64,000 bases of DNA, from positions 1 through 64,000 of the forward strand of contig JACATO010000966.1 in the NCBI GenBank assembly GCA_018389105.1. Direction: 5' to 3'. The position numbers were made by a program, and so were the translations under genes. This document shows, piece after piece, positions 1-11,339 of this stretch. Positions within the stretch are counted from its first letter, which is position 1; every line of letters starts with the position of its first letter. Under the pieces are notes generated by a model. It saw only the letters and a list, made by a program, of their open reading frames with translations, made no database searches and was not told the DNA's origin. This DNA comes from Nautilus pompilius (Eukaryota > Mollusca > Cephalopoda > Nautilida > Nautilidae).

Positions 1-653
1 CAGACCTTTAACTATCACAGCAAGGCGCGCCTCATTACTCAGGGCGGGTGGGGGGAGACCTTTCATGGCCTCGCGGTTTGACTCGATGGCGGCATGTACA
101 TACACCGGGCCGAGACACATAATAGTTCCTAGCCATCTCCCCTGGCCAGAAAACACCTGATAAGTTTAATAAGAAACAATGTTTTACAAGCAGGCCGTTT
201 GGTGTAAATCACCGCCCAACCATAGAGGTCTGCGAGCGCAGCGGCTGTTTACAGAATAAACCGGAGCCACCCGAGACGGAGGATCCAGTTTACTTTTGGC
301 TTCAGAGCAAACCTCCGATCCACAGAACGTTCGGACGCCAGGAGGCTAAACCACCCATAGTCCATCCAATACAGCGTCAGCTTGTGTCCTTAAAATACAG
401 CATCGCTATCCGTTGGATCCTGTCTCCTTTTCGGTGTGTGTGTGTGTGCAGTTAGAGTACCAGCGATGTTGCACCATCTTAAAAAAACTGGAGGTAATGA
501 ACGGCATTTTTCATATGAAAGAGAATCACAACGCATCAGGAAAACAGAGCCTTAACGATAGAACGCGTCGGTGTACACCGCTGGTGCTGAACCCAGGCCG
601 CCACAATCATGAGGCGAGAGGTACCATCGGACGATGCTACCTGTAGGAGAATC

Positions 654-663
654 ACGTCACGTG
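654..663. promoter_or_regulatory. ACGTCACGTG composite CRE/E-box motif, copy 1
   Basis: The ten bases ACGTCACGTG overlap a CRE-like ACGTCA with a CACGTG E-box. The same ten bases recur at 3853-3862, also in the CpG-rich block. Binding by bZIP or bHLH-Zip factors is inferred from consensus sites only. Confidence 0.3.
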
Positions 664-2339
664 GCCAGAAGTAAAAGCATCCCGACCGTTAGTCGGTCCG
701 AACCAGCCAATAAGCCCGACTAATTACCCGGCCAGCTGATAAATGGCAATGACTCCCACATGTACGGTTTGAGGAGAGTTTGACAAGAAGAAATTCGTGA
801 TCACCAAGACGAGCTGGGTAGCGGAAATTTCCGTTCCTGACGCCGTGTGGCGCCAGCAGTCAGTCGAAAGACACGACTTTTAAGAGCTGAGAAGGATGAC
901 AAGGCTCGAATATTACTAAGGAGGAAATGGAGTTCCACTCTCTCTCTCTCTCTCCGCCGACCTCGCCACGTTTACGGCACCAGGAGTCTCGCCGCCAGGT
1001 AGCGCGCTGACGGGATCGACAAGAACGACAACTTCCCTCGCCGTGTTTTCGTATGCGATAATGTCCGTCCTCGCGCGTCCATTGTGGACGGGGCTGTATA
1101 ATCTGGGGGCCTGCGCGCGGTGCCTGGCTGGTTTGATAACCGCGCGCCCATTATCGGGCCCCTCCTCCCGGCCACAATGAAGAGGAACCGGCGGGCGCCA
1201 TTGTCGGCCGTCTCGGGGTAATCACGCGGAATCACGCCGAACACATTGCAGTTGACACCGGGTGAAATAAAAGTGGCCACTGCGGACGGTTTACGTTACT
1301 GCGCCTCGCTGACAATCGCGCGTGCTGGGAATCTGAATGGGGTTTTGGCCCCCTCCCGCCTGAAAGCCAGGGTGGAGAGGGGGACTAATTGTAGGCACGC
1401 GCGCCAGTTGCAAGGGGGGGGGGAATAACGACAAACGCAAACCGTCCCGGGGGGGAGGGGCTCGAAATTTATAACCTCACTCACTGTTACCATTAAGTCT
1501 ATTGAAACCTGTCTGCTTGGTCGACAAAGCGCAACAAGGGGGTTGGGTGGGGGCGAAACTTGCACGACAACAGCTGACCCGACTCCCAACCGAGAGGCGC
1601 GTGCACGAAGCAGGGACCCCCGGGTCGACTCGCGCCCGTTTTTATCGGCGATAATTAACCGCGAGTCCCCTTTCCTCCCTCCTTCGGCGGGGCCCAGTCC
1701 GTGGCTAACCGCTCACTCCGACTGTCGGCCCACCTCCTATTGTCCGCTCTCCCTAATTACAGACCACAAACGTGTGGTTAGGCCGGCCGGGGTTCGGAGC
1801 TAATTAGACGTTAGGTGGAGCTGTATTATGCTGAAACCGAGCCTGCGCTCCGCTCGGTCTTTTGCAAGCCACGAACTGACGGGATATTTAATAGGAAACC
1901 TCGCCTCTCATTTACCCGGTCGGTCGGCTCGATGCTGACACCCCGTGCTAATTTATTAGATAGACATTTAGCGCCATCATCAAGTTAATTAATATTCACA
2001 GATTATAACACATAAATTAGAAGTCACGTTGGTTTCTAAGGCATAGGAATATAAACTGAAATGTGTTTTGAGTCAGGCCTGCCCGTCCGAAGAGGTCGGG
2101 CGAGCCCCTACTTGGCTACCCCAAGATAACTTGAGAGGGAGGGCGGACAGCAGGATAGGGAGACGTTATGAAGTTAATCCAGAGGGGGGGGAGAGGAAAT
2201 AATGGCCGACTAAGCTATAAAATGATGTCCGTCACGGGTGACTAGCATAACGAGAAACTTTTCAAAGGGTTTATGGAAGAGAAGGAAAAGAATTAAGAGG
2301 GATTGAAAGAGGAAAACCGACGGAGGTGGGAGGATAAAG

Positions 2340-2593
2340 ACAGAAAATACAAGAGAGAGATGAGGCTGACGAGAGAGAGTGAGAGAGAGAGAGAAGAAGA
2401 TGACTAGCAAGAGAGCGAGACGAGAGAGAGAGATGCCAGAGAGAAGGAGAAGACGCAGATACGAGGAGAGAGAGAGAGAGACGCGTAGAAGAAAGAAGAG
2501 ATGATGAGAGAGACGAGAGAAGAAGAGGAGAGAGAGAGAGCGGAGAGAGAGATGAGAGAGAGAGAGAGCGCGAGAGAGAGAGGAGAGAGGAGC

Positions 2594-2645
<52 letters not shown>

Positions 2646-2676
2646 AGAGAGAAGAGAGTGAGAGGCAGAGAGCAAG

Positions 2677-2770
<94 letters not shown>
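2340..2770. repeat. (GA)n-rich purine tract, about 430 bp
   Basis: The plus strand is almost entirely A and G, mostly GAGA with GAGG, AAGA and CGAG interruptions. It is an imperfect dinucleotide microsatellite. The open frames across it, giving Arg/Glu repeats on plus and Leu/Ser repeats on minus, are composition artefacts. Such mirror-symmetric polypurine tracts can form triplex DNA and can recruit GAGA-binding proteins. Confidence 0.95.
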
Positions 2771-2771
<1 letters not shown>

Positions 2772-3849
2772 TAAAAATAAATTACAAATAAAGAAAAAGA
2801 AAGAGGAGGGGGTCACAGCACAGAAATGATGCTCACAATCAGAAAACGAACCGTCTCGTCCGTTAACCTTTGAAATCATCGAAAGGTCCCAGTTTTTAAG
2901 ATTAGTCATTATATTAAATATTTACTCTGGTAACTTTAGTGCTGACGTCACCCAAGATTGTGACGAAACCTGTTCAGAGAGATATTAAGAACCAACAGGG
3001 GCCGACTTAGGTCTATTAGACAATTAACCCCACCTATCGTCTCCGTTTCAGCGCGTGGGAAGGGACCTTTTTGGGAAACAGCTACAGACAGCAGTAACCC
3101 AAAGAACCCCAAGTTCAGAAGAAGGTCGCCATCATTGTTTTCGTAGTTAGTTTCTACGACTCTCTGTACCTGACACGAGTTAATCCGCTTAAAACCAACT
3201 AAAACTAATTTTATCCTATCCTATAATCTACACATCCAACATGGCCGCCGATCACTAGGGGGGGGGGTTGTGAACCGGATATAAGAGGGAGGTAACGATG
3301 GAGGCAGGGTATCTTCACTTGGGTTATCCGTTCCCTAAGCTAATTAAAATCGGAGGTTCGAGGCAAAATAAAGGGAACTGGATTTATCGTTATTTTTGCC
3401 GGCGGCATCTCTCAACAGCAGCAGCAGCAGCAGCTGGATCAGCGGTCATACACGGATCGAGGTTTCGTGGCCCACCTGTTGAGCAGCGTAGAGGGCTGGT
3501 CAAGTGGCGGCGCTACCGCGCAGATAACCGAACGATTGATGGCGGCAGCTACTTCCCCTTTTCGATCGGCTGTTAGAATTCGATGCGCGTACGGGGGCTC
3601 TGAGAGTAAGCGTGGGGAGGAGGAGGAGGAGAGAAACTTATCTCCATCACGCGGGCTGATCGAGCCGTGACTCCGTCGCTAACTCGATTACGGCACGAAG
3701 AACTATCGGAAGGGTAGGTGCGGTCCTCGGAGATGGATGGCAGGGGTCGGCACGCGAACGGCTGCGAGAGGCCGATATTTAACGACGTCTGAACACCACC
3801 AGCTCCCACACACAAATTATCTACCTTGGCTCCAGGTGGCGGTAAATCA

Positions 3850-3945
3850 CCTACGTCACGTGATTAACGGCGTTTAACACCTCCCGCGAAGTTCACGCCT
3901 CGCCGACCTATAAATTCCTGGGTATTTACAGGAGCTCGGAATATC
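3850..3945 (+). promoter_or_regulatory. candidate core promoter: CRE/E-box plus TATA box
   Basis: ACGTCACGTG at 3853-3862 contains the palindromic E-box TCACGTGA at 3856-3863. A TATAAAT sequence follows at 3909-3915, which would put a start site near 3940. It lies inside the CpG-rich block. No downstream coding exon was recognised, so the promoter call rests on motif arrangement alone. Confidence 0.28.
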
Positions 3946-4072
3946 TCGCCGACGGTTTTTACACCTTTTCCGTCCCCGCTCCTTCATTTCCACGAGTAAT
4001 TCGATGCGATTTGGGGTGTTTTTTCTTGCGTGGGAAGAACGTCTGAGAAAACCCTTAAAGATAAATAAAAGG

Positions 4073-4355
4073 GGGTGGGCGGTGGCGACTTAGCGCACTA
4101 CCCTCCACGTGACGGGTTCGATTCCTTTCTGTTGGTCCGGGATGCTTCGAGTGTAGCCGTTCATCGTGGTTTCTGTCGCTGACGTGAGTTTCTTAAAATA
4201 TTTACTCAGAAGTGCTCCGGTTTCCCTGAACCAAGGGGCCGCTCTGGTTTGTTTTGCTGTGTAGATAAGCCGAAGTCGGACTGCAGCGGGGACATTCGTG
4301 TGGCCACTTCTACCGGGGTGACGCCTTTTCCCTGCTGGTGAGGTAATCAGAGGGT
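4073..4355 (+). mobile_element. tRNA-derived SINE with 9-bp target site duplication
   Basis: The head has an A-box-like stretch (TGGCGACTTAGC, 4083-4094) and a perfect B-box GGTTCGATTCC at 4115-4125, the internal RNA polymerase III promoter of tRNA-derived SINEs. About 220 bp of unrelated body follows. Identical 9-mers AATAAAAGG flank it at 4064-4072 and 4356-4364 and are read as the target site duplication. The body domain was not assigned to a named SINE family. No cloverleaf-complete tRNA gene is claimed. Confidence 0.72.
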
Positions 4356-4555
4356 AATAAAAGGCGCATTATAGTTTCAGGCAGCTTTGCATTCCAACCA
4401 GTCGATTATTCCCTTTAAAGGAAACTGGTCCGAATTCGAGAAGAGCGGGAGAATCAAGGTTTAGGTAGAAGTTAAAAAAAGGGGGAAGGAATGAATTAGT
4501 TTTAAATATGGCAAAGAGATATTGACTGATTTCCCCCTTTTTGGGATGTCTGAAA

Positions 4556-4603
4556 GGACAGAGGGAGAGAGAGACAGAGAGATGAGAGGACCCGAGGGGG
4601 GGG

Positions 4604-4634
<31 letters not shown>

Positions 4635-4765
4635 GAGAGAGAGAGAGAGAGATGAGAGAGAGAGACACCGAGGGGGAGAGAGAGAGAGATGGAGGAGAGA
4701 CAGAGGAGAGAGAGACAGAGAGATGGAGAGACACAGAGAGACCAGAGAGAGAGAGAGAGAGAGAT
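4556..4765. repeat. (GA)n-rich microsatellite, about 210 bp
   Basis: Second large purine-only tract (GAGA, CAGA and GGAG units), 200 bp downstream of the SINE. Long frames on both strands here (Arg/Glu-rich and Ser/Leu-rich) are artefacts of the repeat. Confidence 0.93.
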
Positions 4766-5849
4766 GCATGTCTAAATTGTATCTTTTTTATGCTATGTTC
4801 ATAACAGAACTCAATGAAAGAGAAATGTGAATCGATTAGATCATTGGTTCCCTGTAGTCCCATTCACCGCTGGGTTGTCGGAAATTCATTCTGCCACAGC
4901 TGGGCTCATCCCTAACTTCTGTGTATATTTGACTAACAGCTGAAGTCTTTTGGTGGCTCGCGGATGCCAACGCCGTGGATGAGGCCATGCAACAAAACGA
5001 CCACAGCGGAGCGGAAGCGAAACACAGAGCCGTTGTTATTCCCCTATAACTGGTTTCAAGAGGTGGTGGGAGCCGGAAGAAGAGCACGTCTAATTAATGG
5101 CCACCCGCGACTCGGTGCAGTTGCTGGCTTCAGGTCTGCCCGCAGGTTTAGCCGCAAACACCGGGCGGAGCCCACGCGATCGTCGCGCCCCCGGGCGGAC
5201 ACTCGTGGCGTCCGCCGCCTCGTCCCGGTCTCGCGGTGTGACGTGAAAATCGGAAGATGGAGGAGGGGATTATTTTTTCACGCGGAATGGAATGGAATCC
5301 TGCGAGGTGTGAGGTGTCGGTATCGAAGGAATCGCGAGTCCGAGACCTGTGGCGACAATCCGCCGCAGACCAAATCGGAAAGCAGCCAAAGCAGTCCTCC
5401 GCCACAAATCACCGCTAGAGGGCGCACACTACGTTTATTATTATTATTATTTTCCAATTAGCTACATCGAAACTACGATGATGAACCCTTGCAGTCCACT
5501 CGCCAGAGAATCGATCTCCGCCCCACGCTAAACGGTACCTCTCGCCGCCGGATTAGCTCAGCACGTAGCGCCAGACTTCCGCCCAGCTCCTTCCTCTTCC
5601 TGCTCGCCCACGACTCACCCAAATCCGGCGGGCGGAGGGGTCACCTGCACGAAAGCGATCCTATTCCGCCCTTCGGGAGATTTGCCATTTTAGTTCGTAG
5701 CCCAACCAGGACAAATGACCCCAAAACAACAACAGCCCCAGGTCCAAACCAGGTACAGAGCGAGAAAGCACCTGTTCGTTCTTGGTTAGTGGCAGCGTAA
5801 AACCAATAGTTACTGTTAACCCCTTCCCGATTTAAACGTGGCCACCATC

Positions 5850-7950
5850 CTCTAACATTTGGTTATCAACAGATAGAAAATTGTCTCGGATTCCGTACAC
5901 GCGCCCACCACCATCGTTTGATGGTTTTACCTGTCAACTACAGCGAGTATGGATAAGACAAATCATTATCATGTAAATCCAAATCAAGTGAAACTTTAAC
6001 GGTCGTATCGTCCAAGCCCCTCCTTACGTCTGGTGTTTAAGTTTCCTTATTGATGCCTCGATTGAACACATCCAACTGCGATAACATTTCTGGACAAATG
6101 ACGATAGTAGTAGAGAGATGACCTTATGCTCCCGCAAGTGCGGTGGTTCGTGACCTCATAACCAAAGAAGCGCCATAGTTTTGGGGAGGGCGTAAGATCG
6201 GCTACTTAATGACGGTAACTGGTTAAAATCCCAGACTTGGAGTTTAACTGGTGAAAGCTACTTAATGTAGTTCTGGGGTTTCTTGAGCGGTAGAAATTCC
6301 TGTTCTATTAGTATATGATTAATTAATCCATTGTTGATAAACTAAATGTGAAGAGGGTAACAAGCACGGACCAAGAGATGCGTGAAAATTTATCTCCATC
6401 CTACAAACATTTCCATTATCAGCAGGGGTCTGTTCGCAGATCTCGATGCTGTTTCCCCTTCTTTACGACCTCAGTGCGAACACAAAGCGGTGGCGCGACA
6501 GTGATGTAATCCAAGAGGTGGATGCTGATCTGGCCGTCGCGGTCGATGTAACACCCTTATGGAAGGTCGGCCAAAATTTGCGTTAAACCGTCCATAATCA
6601 CTACCTGGTCAGAATCAGCAGGATCACCAAGAGAGCAACGACATCAGCTTCCCCCCCCCCCCGGGGCCCCAGCAAATGACAAAGACATATCACGATACAT
6701 ATAGAAAGAAACATCCTCTCTTCCCTTCTGCAGTTCAACTTTATCCTTGGGACCACCATTGTGGCCTCAAAGATGAGCAGTTTTCTTCTTTGTCCAGACT
6801 CTGAGGCAGGATTAATTAATCCTTAATCCAGTTTATTATGTCACGAGGAGAAAGGAAACCATCTTCTGGTCTTCGTGTCAGTCACTAACATTGAAGTCTT
6901 TGTGTCTGATGCCATGTAAACACTGATTGTGTTTCTGAACCTGGAGCAATTATTTGCAGATAATTTCGTTATGCAATAGACATCATGACTTTTGATGTGG
7001 TGAGCTGGTTCTGGAGCTGTGACCTTTCGGTTAATAATTAATCCATTTATATTACTGTTGTCCAATGCTGAGCACCCAAAGCTCATACAATAACTGATAA
7101 CAGAAAAATAGTTCGCAGATGACAGCGTTGACAGTGCATCAACCAGCCAGTGGCCAGGTTTAGGGGGTCGGAAGGGGAGATATCTTTAACTCTTGGAACC
7201 TCATATAAGTTGTAACACTTCCCTGACTTCTTCCGGAAACTAAACTCACCTGCATTCTGTGCAGCGCAACAGCCTTCTACAAGACTGTGGTTTTGTAGGC
7301 CTCATTCTGTTCTCCGAAAGAAGATGCTGTGATCCTGGCCTGATCTCAGTGATGAGGCTGGCATCACCAGTGACAAAATGGGCTGCCCCCCTCCTCCTTA
7401 GCAGCTTTCCTGCTGCAAAAAACTCACCTAGGTTTCTTTCTCTCTCTTTTTTTTTTAAAGTCTGGGCTTCTACTATCAGCCAAATTAAAAAAAAAAAGAA
7501 AAAGAAAAAAATTAATTCTGTGTGTTGACAAATGTTCTCTTTCAACATTGTCAGGATAGCTCTGCTAATAACACCTTTTTAAAAAAAAATCCTTCCAGGT
7601 ATGTTATAGACCCACCTGTACGACAGGTACGCTTACCATTTGAAAAAAAATAATAAAAGTGCCAACAACATTATGGTGGCATTATGGTCTACTTTTCATT
7701 AGTCAGCTCAACACACACGAACAACCAAGCAAAAGTGTGACCCCCTTGTTTTTGTCCACAAAATTTCAAACAGCTGACATGTTTCTGCTAACTGGGAGAG
7801 AGAAATGGCAGAGAAAAAAAAAAATAAGAAACCTATTTTTGAAGGGCCCCACCCTACAAAAGAGCATAAAATCATTTGAGAGTATTTTTTTTTTCTAACA
7901 AAATTCAAGTGTCCATCAAAATGATGTCACAAGAATTTTGCTGCTGTAGT
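5850..7950. other. gene-free AT-leaning sequence
   Basis: No recognisable coding domain or RNA gene was found. It contains a C-run at 6651-6662, poly-A and poly-T runs near 7450, 7490 and 7810, and overlapping short open frames at 7246-7548 on both strands that lack any familiar motif. Decayed repeat sequence is possible. Confidence 0.5.
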
Positions 7951-7952
7951 TA

Positions 7953-8500
7953 GTCATCTCCTAAAATCACCTGGCTGCCTCTTTTGCCCCTTATGTTTAC
8001 CAATGTTGAAAAGGCTGCTTCACAGAGATAAGCTATGAGAAAAGGAACCAGATACTTGAGTGTTTTCTCAGTGACTTTGGAAATACAAAGAGATGAGTGA
8101 GATCCAGGACGGCAAGCTTCATTTAGAAAATCTTGGCCTTCTGAGTGGCATTGAGAATAGAAACATTTCTTCCTTCCAGAAATAGCCTGACTTTGTTCAA
8201 GAGAGAGAAAATGTGGATGAAGTCTGCTACGCAATCTGTGATCTTGGGCTCAATGAACTGCTCCTTCGAATTCTGGCTTTTCTAAGAAAATAACTCTACC
8301 ATTTCACTATGTAGTTTAAAAACTCTGTCCAGGACTTTCCCCCTCTGACAACCAGTGAACTTCCACATGGAAGAGGAATTTCTCATCTGAAGAGTCTATG
8401 TCCTGGCAGAGCTGGTGAAAGAGATGAAAGTTCAAAGCACTTGACTTGATGAAGTTCATGCAGTCTAGCATAAATTTCTGAAACTTTGACCTGTACTTTA
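7953..8500 (-). pseudogene. hAT transposase fragment (ZBED5/FAM200-like), degenerate
   Basis: Read on the minus strand, the 5' part gives NFIKSSALNFHLFHQLC followed by FHVEVHWLS, which matches the hAT region usually reading NYIKA..LNSRLF..LC and F.TEVRWLSRGK. After a frameshift comes FSLLNKVRLFLEGRN, like the hAT LSHLNELNLKLQGRN segment. The 3' end gives LKYLVPFLIAYLCEAAFSTL, the hAT C-terminal dimerisation motif (family: LKVLLPFSTTYLCESGFSAL). The middle between the LQGRN and YLCE motifs is deleted, and several frameshifts and stops are present. It is a dead C-terminal fragment. Its N-terminal half, including any BED zinc finger, was not found; a Tc1-like fossil abuts it. Confidence 0.78.
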
Positions 8501-8532
8501 ACAGTATATGATGGATGAGAAACCTGCCCTTA

Positions 8533-8860
8533 CCTATCAGCAGTCAGTATACCTTCAATTTTAACTAGATCTTTGATACCTTTGGCTGATATATAGACGC
8601 ACACTTGTATTGATCCATCCATATGCTTTGCTGTAGCTGTTATACACTGACTGTTATCCTGTTCCTCGGCTTGTCTTTGAACATACAAACTAGTGTTGAT
8701 TATTGCCAAACAACTCAAACTCGGACTCCTCTGTAAAGAGCAGCTTCTTCCAGGTTTGGTTATCCGACTGTTCAATTTCTGCTATCCATTTTTTTTTGTG
8801 TTTGGTTGCCTTTCCTCAGCAAAGGCTCTAGCAGTCAGACATCCAATGAGATTACATCAA
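8533..8860 (-). pseudogene. Tc1/mariner transposase fragment, frameshifted
   Basis: Minus-strand reading gives WKKLLFTEESEFELFGNN, matching the Tc1 segment WKKVLWSDESKFELFGS that holds the first catalytic acid; here the DES is EES. Another frame then gives HMDGSIQVCVYISAKG and [13 protein letters not shown], matching [27 protein letters not shown] of Tc1 elements. Upstream, KHKKKWIAEIEQ fits the linker before WKK. At least one frameshift and in-frame stops are seen, and the C-terminal DD34E half is missing. It abuts the hAT remnant, so one may have inserted beside or into the other. Confidence 0.75.
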
Positions 8861-8899
8861 ACTAATGTGTATCTATCTTACTGTTCTCAAAGAAATGTT

Positions 8900-10130
8900 A
8901 ACACCTGTACTTACAGCTAAGCTATTTACAAGATCACTACTAGCTTATCCTCTGTCACACAGAGAATGCGTCTATTGTCAACAGTACCAGTTTCGTGTAT
9001 CCTCTTTGCAGTAATGTATACAGCTCCCTCTGAAACATGAAATTTGGCTCTGCAATATGCTGCATGGGCTTAGACTTGGATTTCTATATGCTTATTATGT
9101 GATATTTCCTTCCCAGAAGTCATGGTATTCATCACGCATTCACCACACTACCCTGCTCACATGACAACCAATTACAGTGTACTACGTATATCAACACATG
9201 ACAGTAATATGGAGCATTTCATTTTTACACACAATATATGATTCTATCATGTTATTCGCATTTTAAACCCAGTTTTTCTTCTTTTTTATATATACTGGAT
9301 GATCCTGTAATTAAATTTGTATGCTATTTTATTTACTTTACTAATCCCTGGTATTTTAAAAAAAGATCAAAGGCAGTTGTCACCACGCTGACCATGTGGC
9401 CCCTCCCTCTCATACTGTTATCATGGAAACTGATGTTCTCTAACACCAATGGTGATTTTGATACTGATCGTATTACCTATCACCTCTTTTACACTGATCT
9501 TGAAAACTGGTGCCATCCCGATAGCATTGGAGAGACATTACCAGTTGGCATATCTCATATAAATATCCACCACCACTCGATTAGCTCACCCAGTAATAAG
9601 TAATCATGCGTAATACCTTAACAGCTTTTTTTTTCCATCTGTTGTTCACTTTGATAGCGTATAGATGATTTTCCCCGCTCTCACGCAAATGAGACTTTTT
9701 TATACGCATATTTATCGTCTGAATCAATTCTTTGGAAAATACAGTATACAAATCCGAGAACATTCACTGTTAACATTTTCATGTTACTTATCCACAGATC
9801 TCGGGCTGATCCGAAAGAAGTGATAAGCAAACTCACTGTAAACAAAGCTCACAGTAAGAGGGAAAACTTTCCCAGCCTTTCATTACATCTGTCTCTGATA
9901 AAATGGATTCGGTTTAAAACATTTTTTTAAAAAAAAAACACAAAAGAGAGAGAAGGAAAACAAACAGAATGTCTTGGAATCAAGAGAATTAAGATGGTGT
10001 TTTACAATATTTGTGTGTCAGGAGAAGGATAGACAAGGCAGTGTTTTTCTTAGATCTGATGTTTTGATAAGAATCACCATCACTAGAACTTCATTCAAAT
10101 TGACAGAAAAATAAACCAAACGGTGAATAT
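8900..10130. other. gene-free AT-rich sequence
   Basis: No recognisable coding or RNA gene. The 121-codon frame at 9238-9603 (plus) has no known motif and AT-driven composition. Poly-T/poly-A dyads occur near 9630 and 9926. Confidence 0.5.
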
Positions 10131-10139
10131 GTCTTAAAG

Positions 10140-10340
10140 AGGAATCAAAAGTCGCCGTATTCTAACAGCCAAGGTCCCATGACCTTTGATGATCAAAGAG
10201 CGCGAGCTCCGGTGTGGTACACATTCAGGTCTACACTGCAAACCCCCAATTCTTTAATCTCGGATTAACTTTTTGGTTCCTTTTGCTGTCAAGCAGCGCT
10301 GTGTGACTGTAGCGAAACTTCAAATCATCACGCAGCTGTG
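10140..10340. promoter_or_regulatory. candidate enhancer island with TCF/LEF and nuclear-receptor-like dyads
   Basis: This non-repetitive, GC-balanced segment sits in AT-rich surroundings. It contains AAGGTCCCATGACCTT (10171-10186), an inverted pair of AGGTC half-sites, overlapping CTTTGATGATCAAAG (10184-10198), a perfect 7-1-7 palindrome of the TCF/LEF site CTTTGAT. Function is inferred from consensus sites and composition only. Confidence 0.33.
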
Positions 10341-10541
10341 AAAACTATGTAGTTAAAAAGAAAAAGGAAGAAGAAGAAAAGGGTCCATCTTTGGCTTACT
10401 GCCATCATCCACTCAGTGCCTTCTAATCTTTCTTTTTCACAAAGGTTTGACAATTTGCAAAAATAATGAATGGTTGACTGTTATCTGTTATCAGGTTTCT
10501 TAAATGTGAATGTAACGCTATACCTCCTTTTCATACTACAG

Positions 10542-10613
10542 ACTACTGCTTTCCAGAAGGATGGTGAAAATAACGACATAATGACTGCAAAAGTTGGTCT
10601 GATTGTTCATCAG
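10542..10613 (+). other. candidate internal exon (72 bp, open)
   Basis: A pyrimidine-rich acceptor ending in CTACAG precedes 10542 and a CAG|GTAAAT donor follows 10613. The 72-bp segment is open in the first frame (starts TTAFQKDGENND, ends GLIVHQ) and is a multiple of three. No homology is recognised. Splice-like signals with a short open segment can arise by chance in 64 kb, so this is only a candidate. Confidence 0.25.
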
Positions 10614-10659
10614 GTAAATATCGATGACATAAGAAAGGTTACTCTATTATAGCAGTTGA

Positions 10660-11330
10660 TATCTCTGTCCTATCAGCCAGCAAATAATATTTTTGAATAT
10701 AAAAAAGGTTACAATACCACAGTAATTAGTATTATTATCCAATTGTTGTCAATATCACAAAAAGTTACAATACAAGTAATTAGTATTATTATCCAATTAT
10801 TGTCAATATCACAAAAGGTATATAACTGATCTCCTGAAGCCATCACCTAGAAAATAATTCTTGTCAACACCTGCAAAGTACATAATATAAACAGATATCT
10901 TGGTTACCTCTCTAGTAGATCATTTTTAATAACTAGGTAAATTAAAAACTTTGGGTAGCTCTAACAGTTAAAACAAAGCTAAAAGAATGCTAGGAATAAT
11001 TAACTAAAATTGCGAACACGAAACCAAAAAAAATTTTTTTTTTTAGATCTGCTATATATAATAAGTCTTCTGTTTAGCTGTAAATCAGACATGTTGTACA
11101 GGGTTACTAACAGAAAGTTCCAATGCTTAGCGGATAATCATTTTCAACATCAAGTAAGTTATATTTTGTTCCCATAATTTATCAGCTGCATAAAAAAAAA
11201 AACTAATGGAATATTAGAAATAAGCAACTGTTAACATCAGAATGGTTATGTTTTTGACACATCACCTAGCAGATAATCGTTGTCAACATCAAAAAGGCCT
11301 TGGCTACATACCCAGCAAATAGGTGCTCTT
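10660..11330 (+). repeat. degenerate tandem repeats around a TTGTCAA(C/T)ATCA core
   Basis: The clearest copies are a 50-60 bp direct duplication at about 10700-10820 (ATTAGTATTATTATCCAATT then TTGTCAATATCACAAAA). Related cores occur at about 10860 (TTCTTGTCAACACC), 11137 (ATTTTCAACATCAAGTAAG) and 11277 (TCGTTGTCAACATCAAAAAGG), each after an (AGCA)GATAATC-like word. This looks like a diverged tandem array with variable spacers. Confidence 0.55.
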
Positions 11331-11339
11331 GACTCCTCT

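Larger units (their letters stand above)
1..5850. promoter_or_regulatory. CpG-rich, GC-rich block, probable promoter/CpG island region
   Basis: CpG dinucleotides and G/C-rich words are dense here and drop sharply after about 5.85 kb, where the sequence becomes AT-rich. Open frames in this block (for example 3298-3576 and 4964-5461, plus strand) show no recognisable domain and are what GC-rich DNA gives by chance. The block is interrupted by GA tracts and one SINE. It most likely marks the 5' end or promoter of a gene whose exons lie outside the window or are non-coding. An exon inside it cannot be excluded. Confidence 0.45.

Noticed and set aside
2271..2909. 212-codon Ser/Leu-rich minus-strand frame and the matching Arg/Glu plus frame at 2501-2791
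   Set aside because: They are translations of the GA/TC microsatellite; no stop codons arise in such repeats.
3298..3576. 92-codon frame with poly-Ala from a CAG run
   Set aside because: No homology, no conserved motif; the Ala stretch is the trinucleotide repeat.
4078..4140. Functional tRNA gene
   Set aside because: tRNA-like head of a SINE with target duplications on both sides.
4369..4863. 164-codon minus-strand frame and overlapping frames at 4461-4830
   Set aside because: Driven by the second GA tract; composition is Ser/Leu or Arg/Glu only.
4964..5461. 165-codon plus-strand frame in the CpG block
   Set aside because: GC-rich random frame without domain, with an opposite-strand open frame across the same bases.
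9238..9603. 121-codon plus-strand frame
   Set aside because: No recognisable domain; hydrophobic AT-driven composition.
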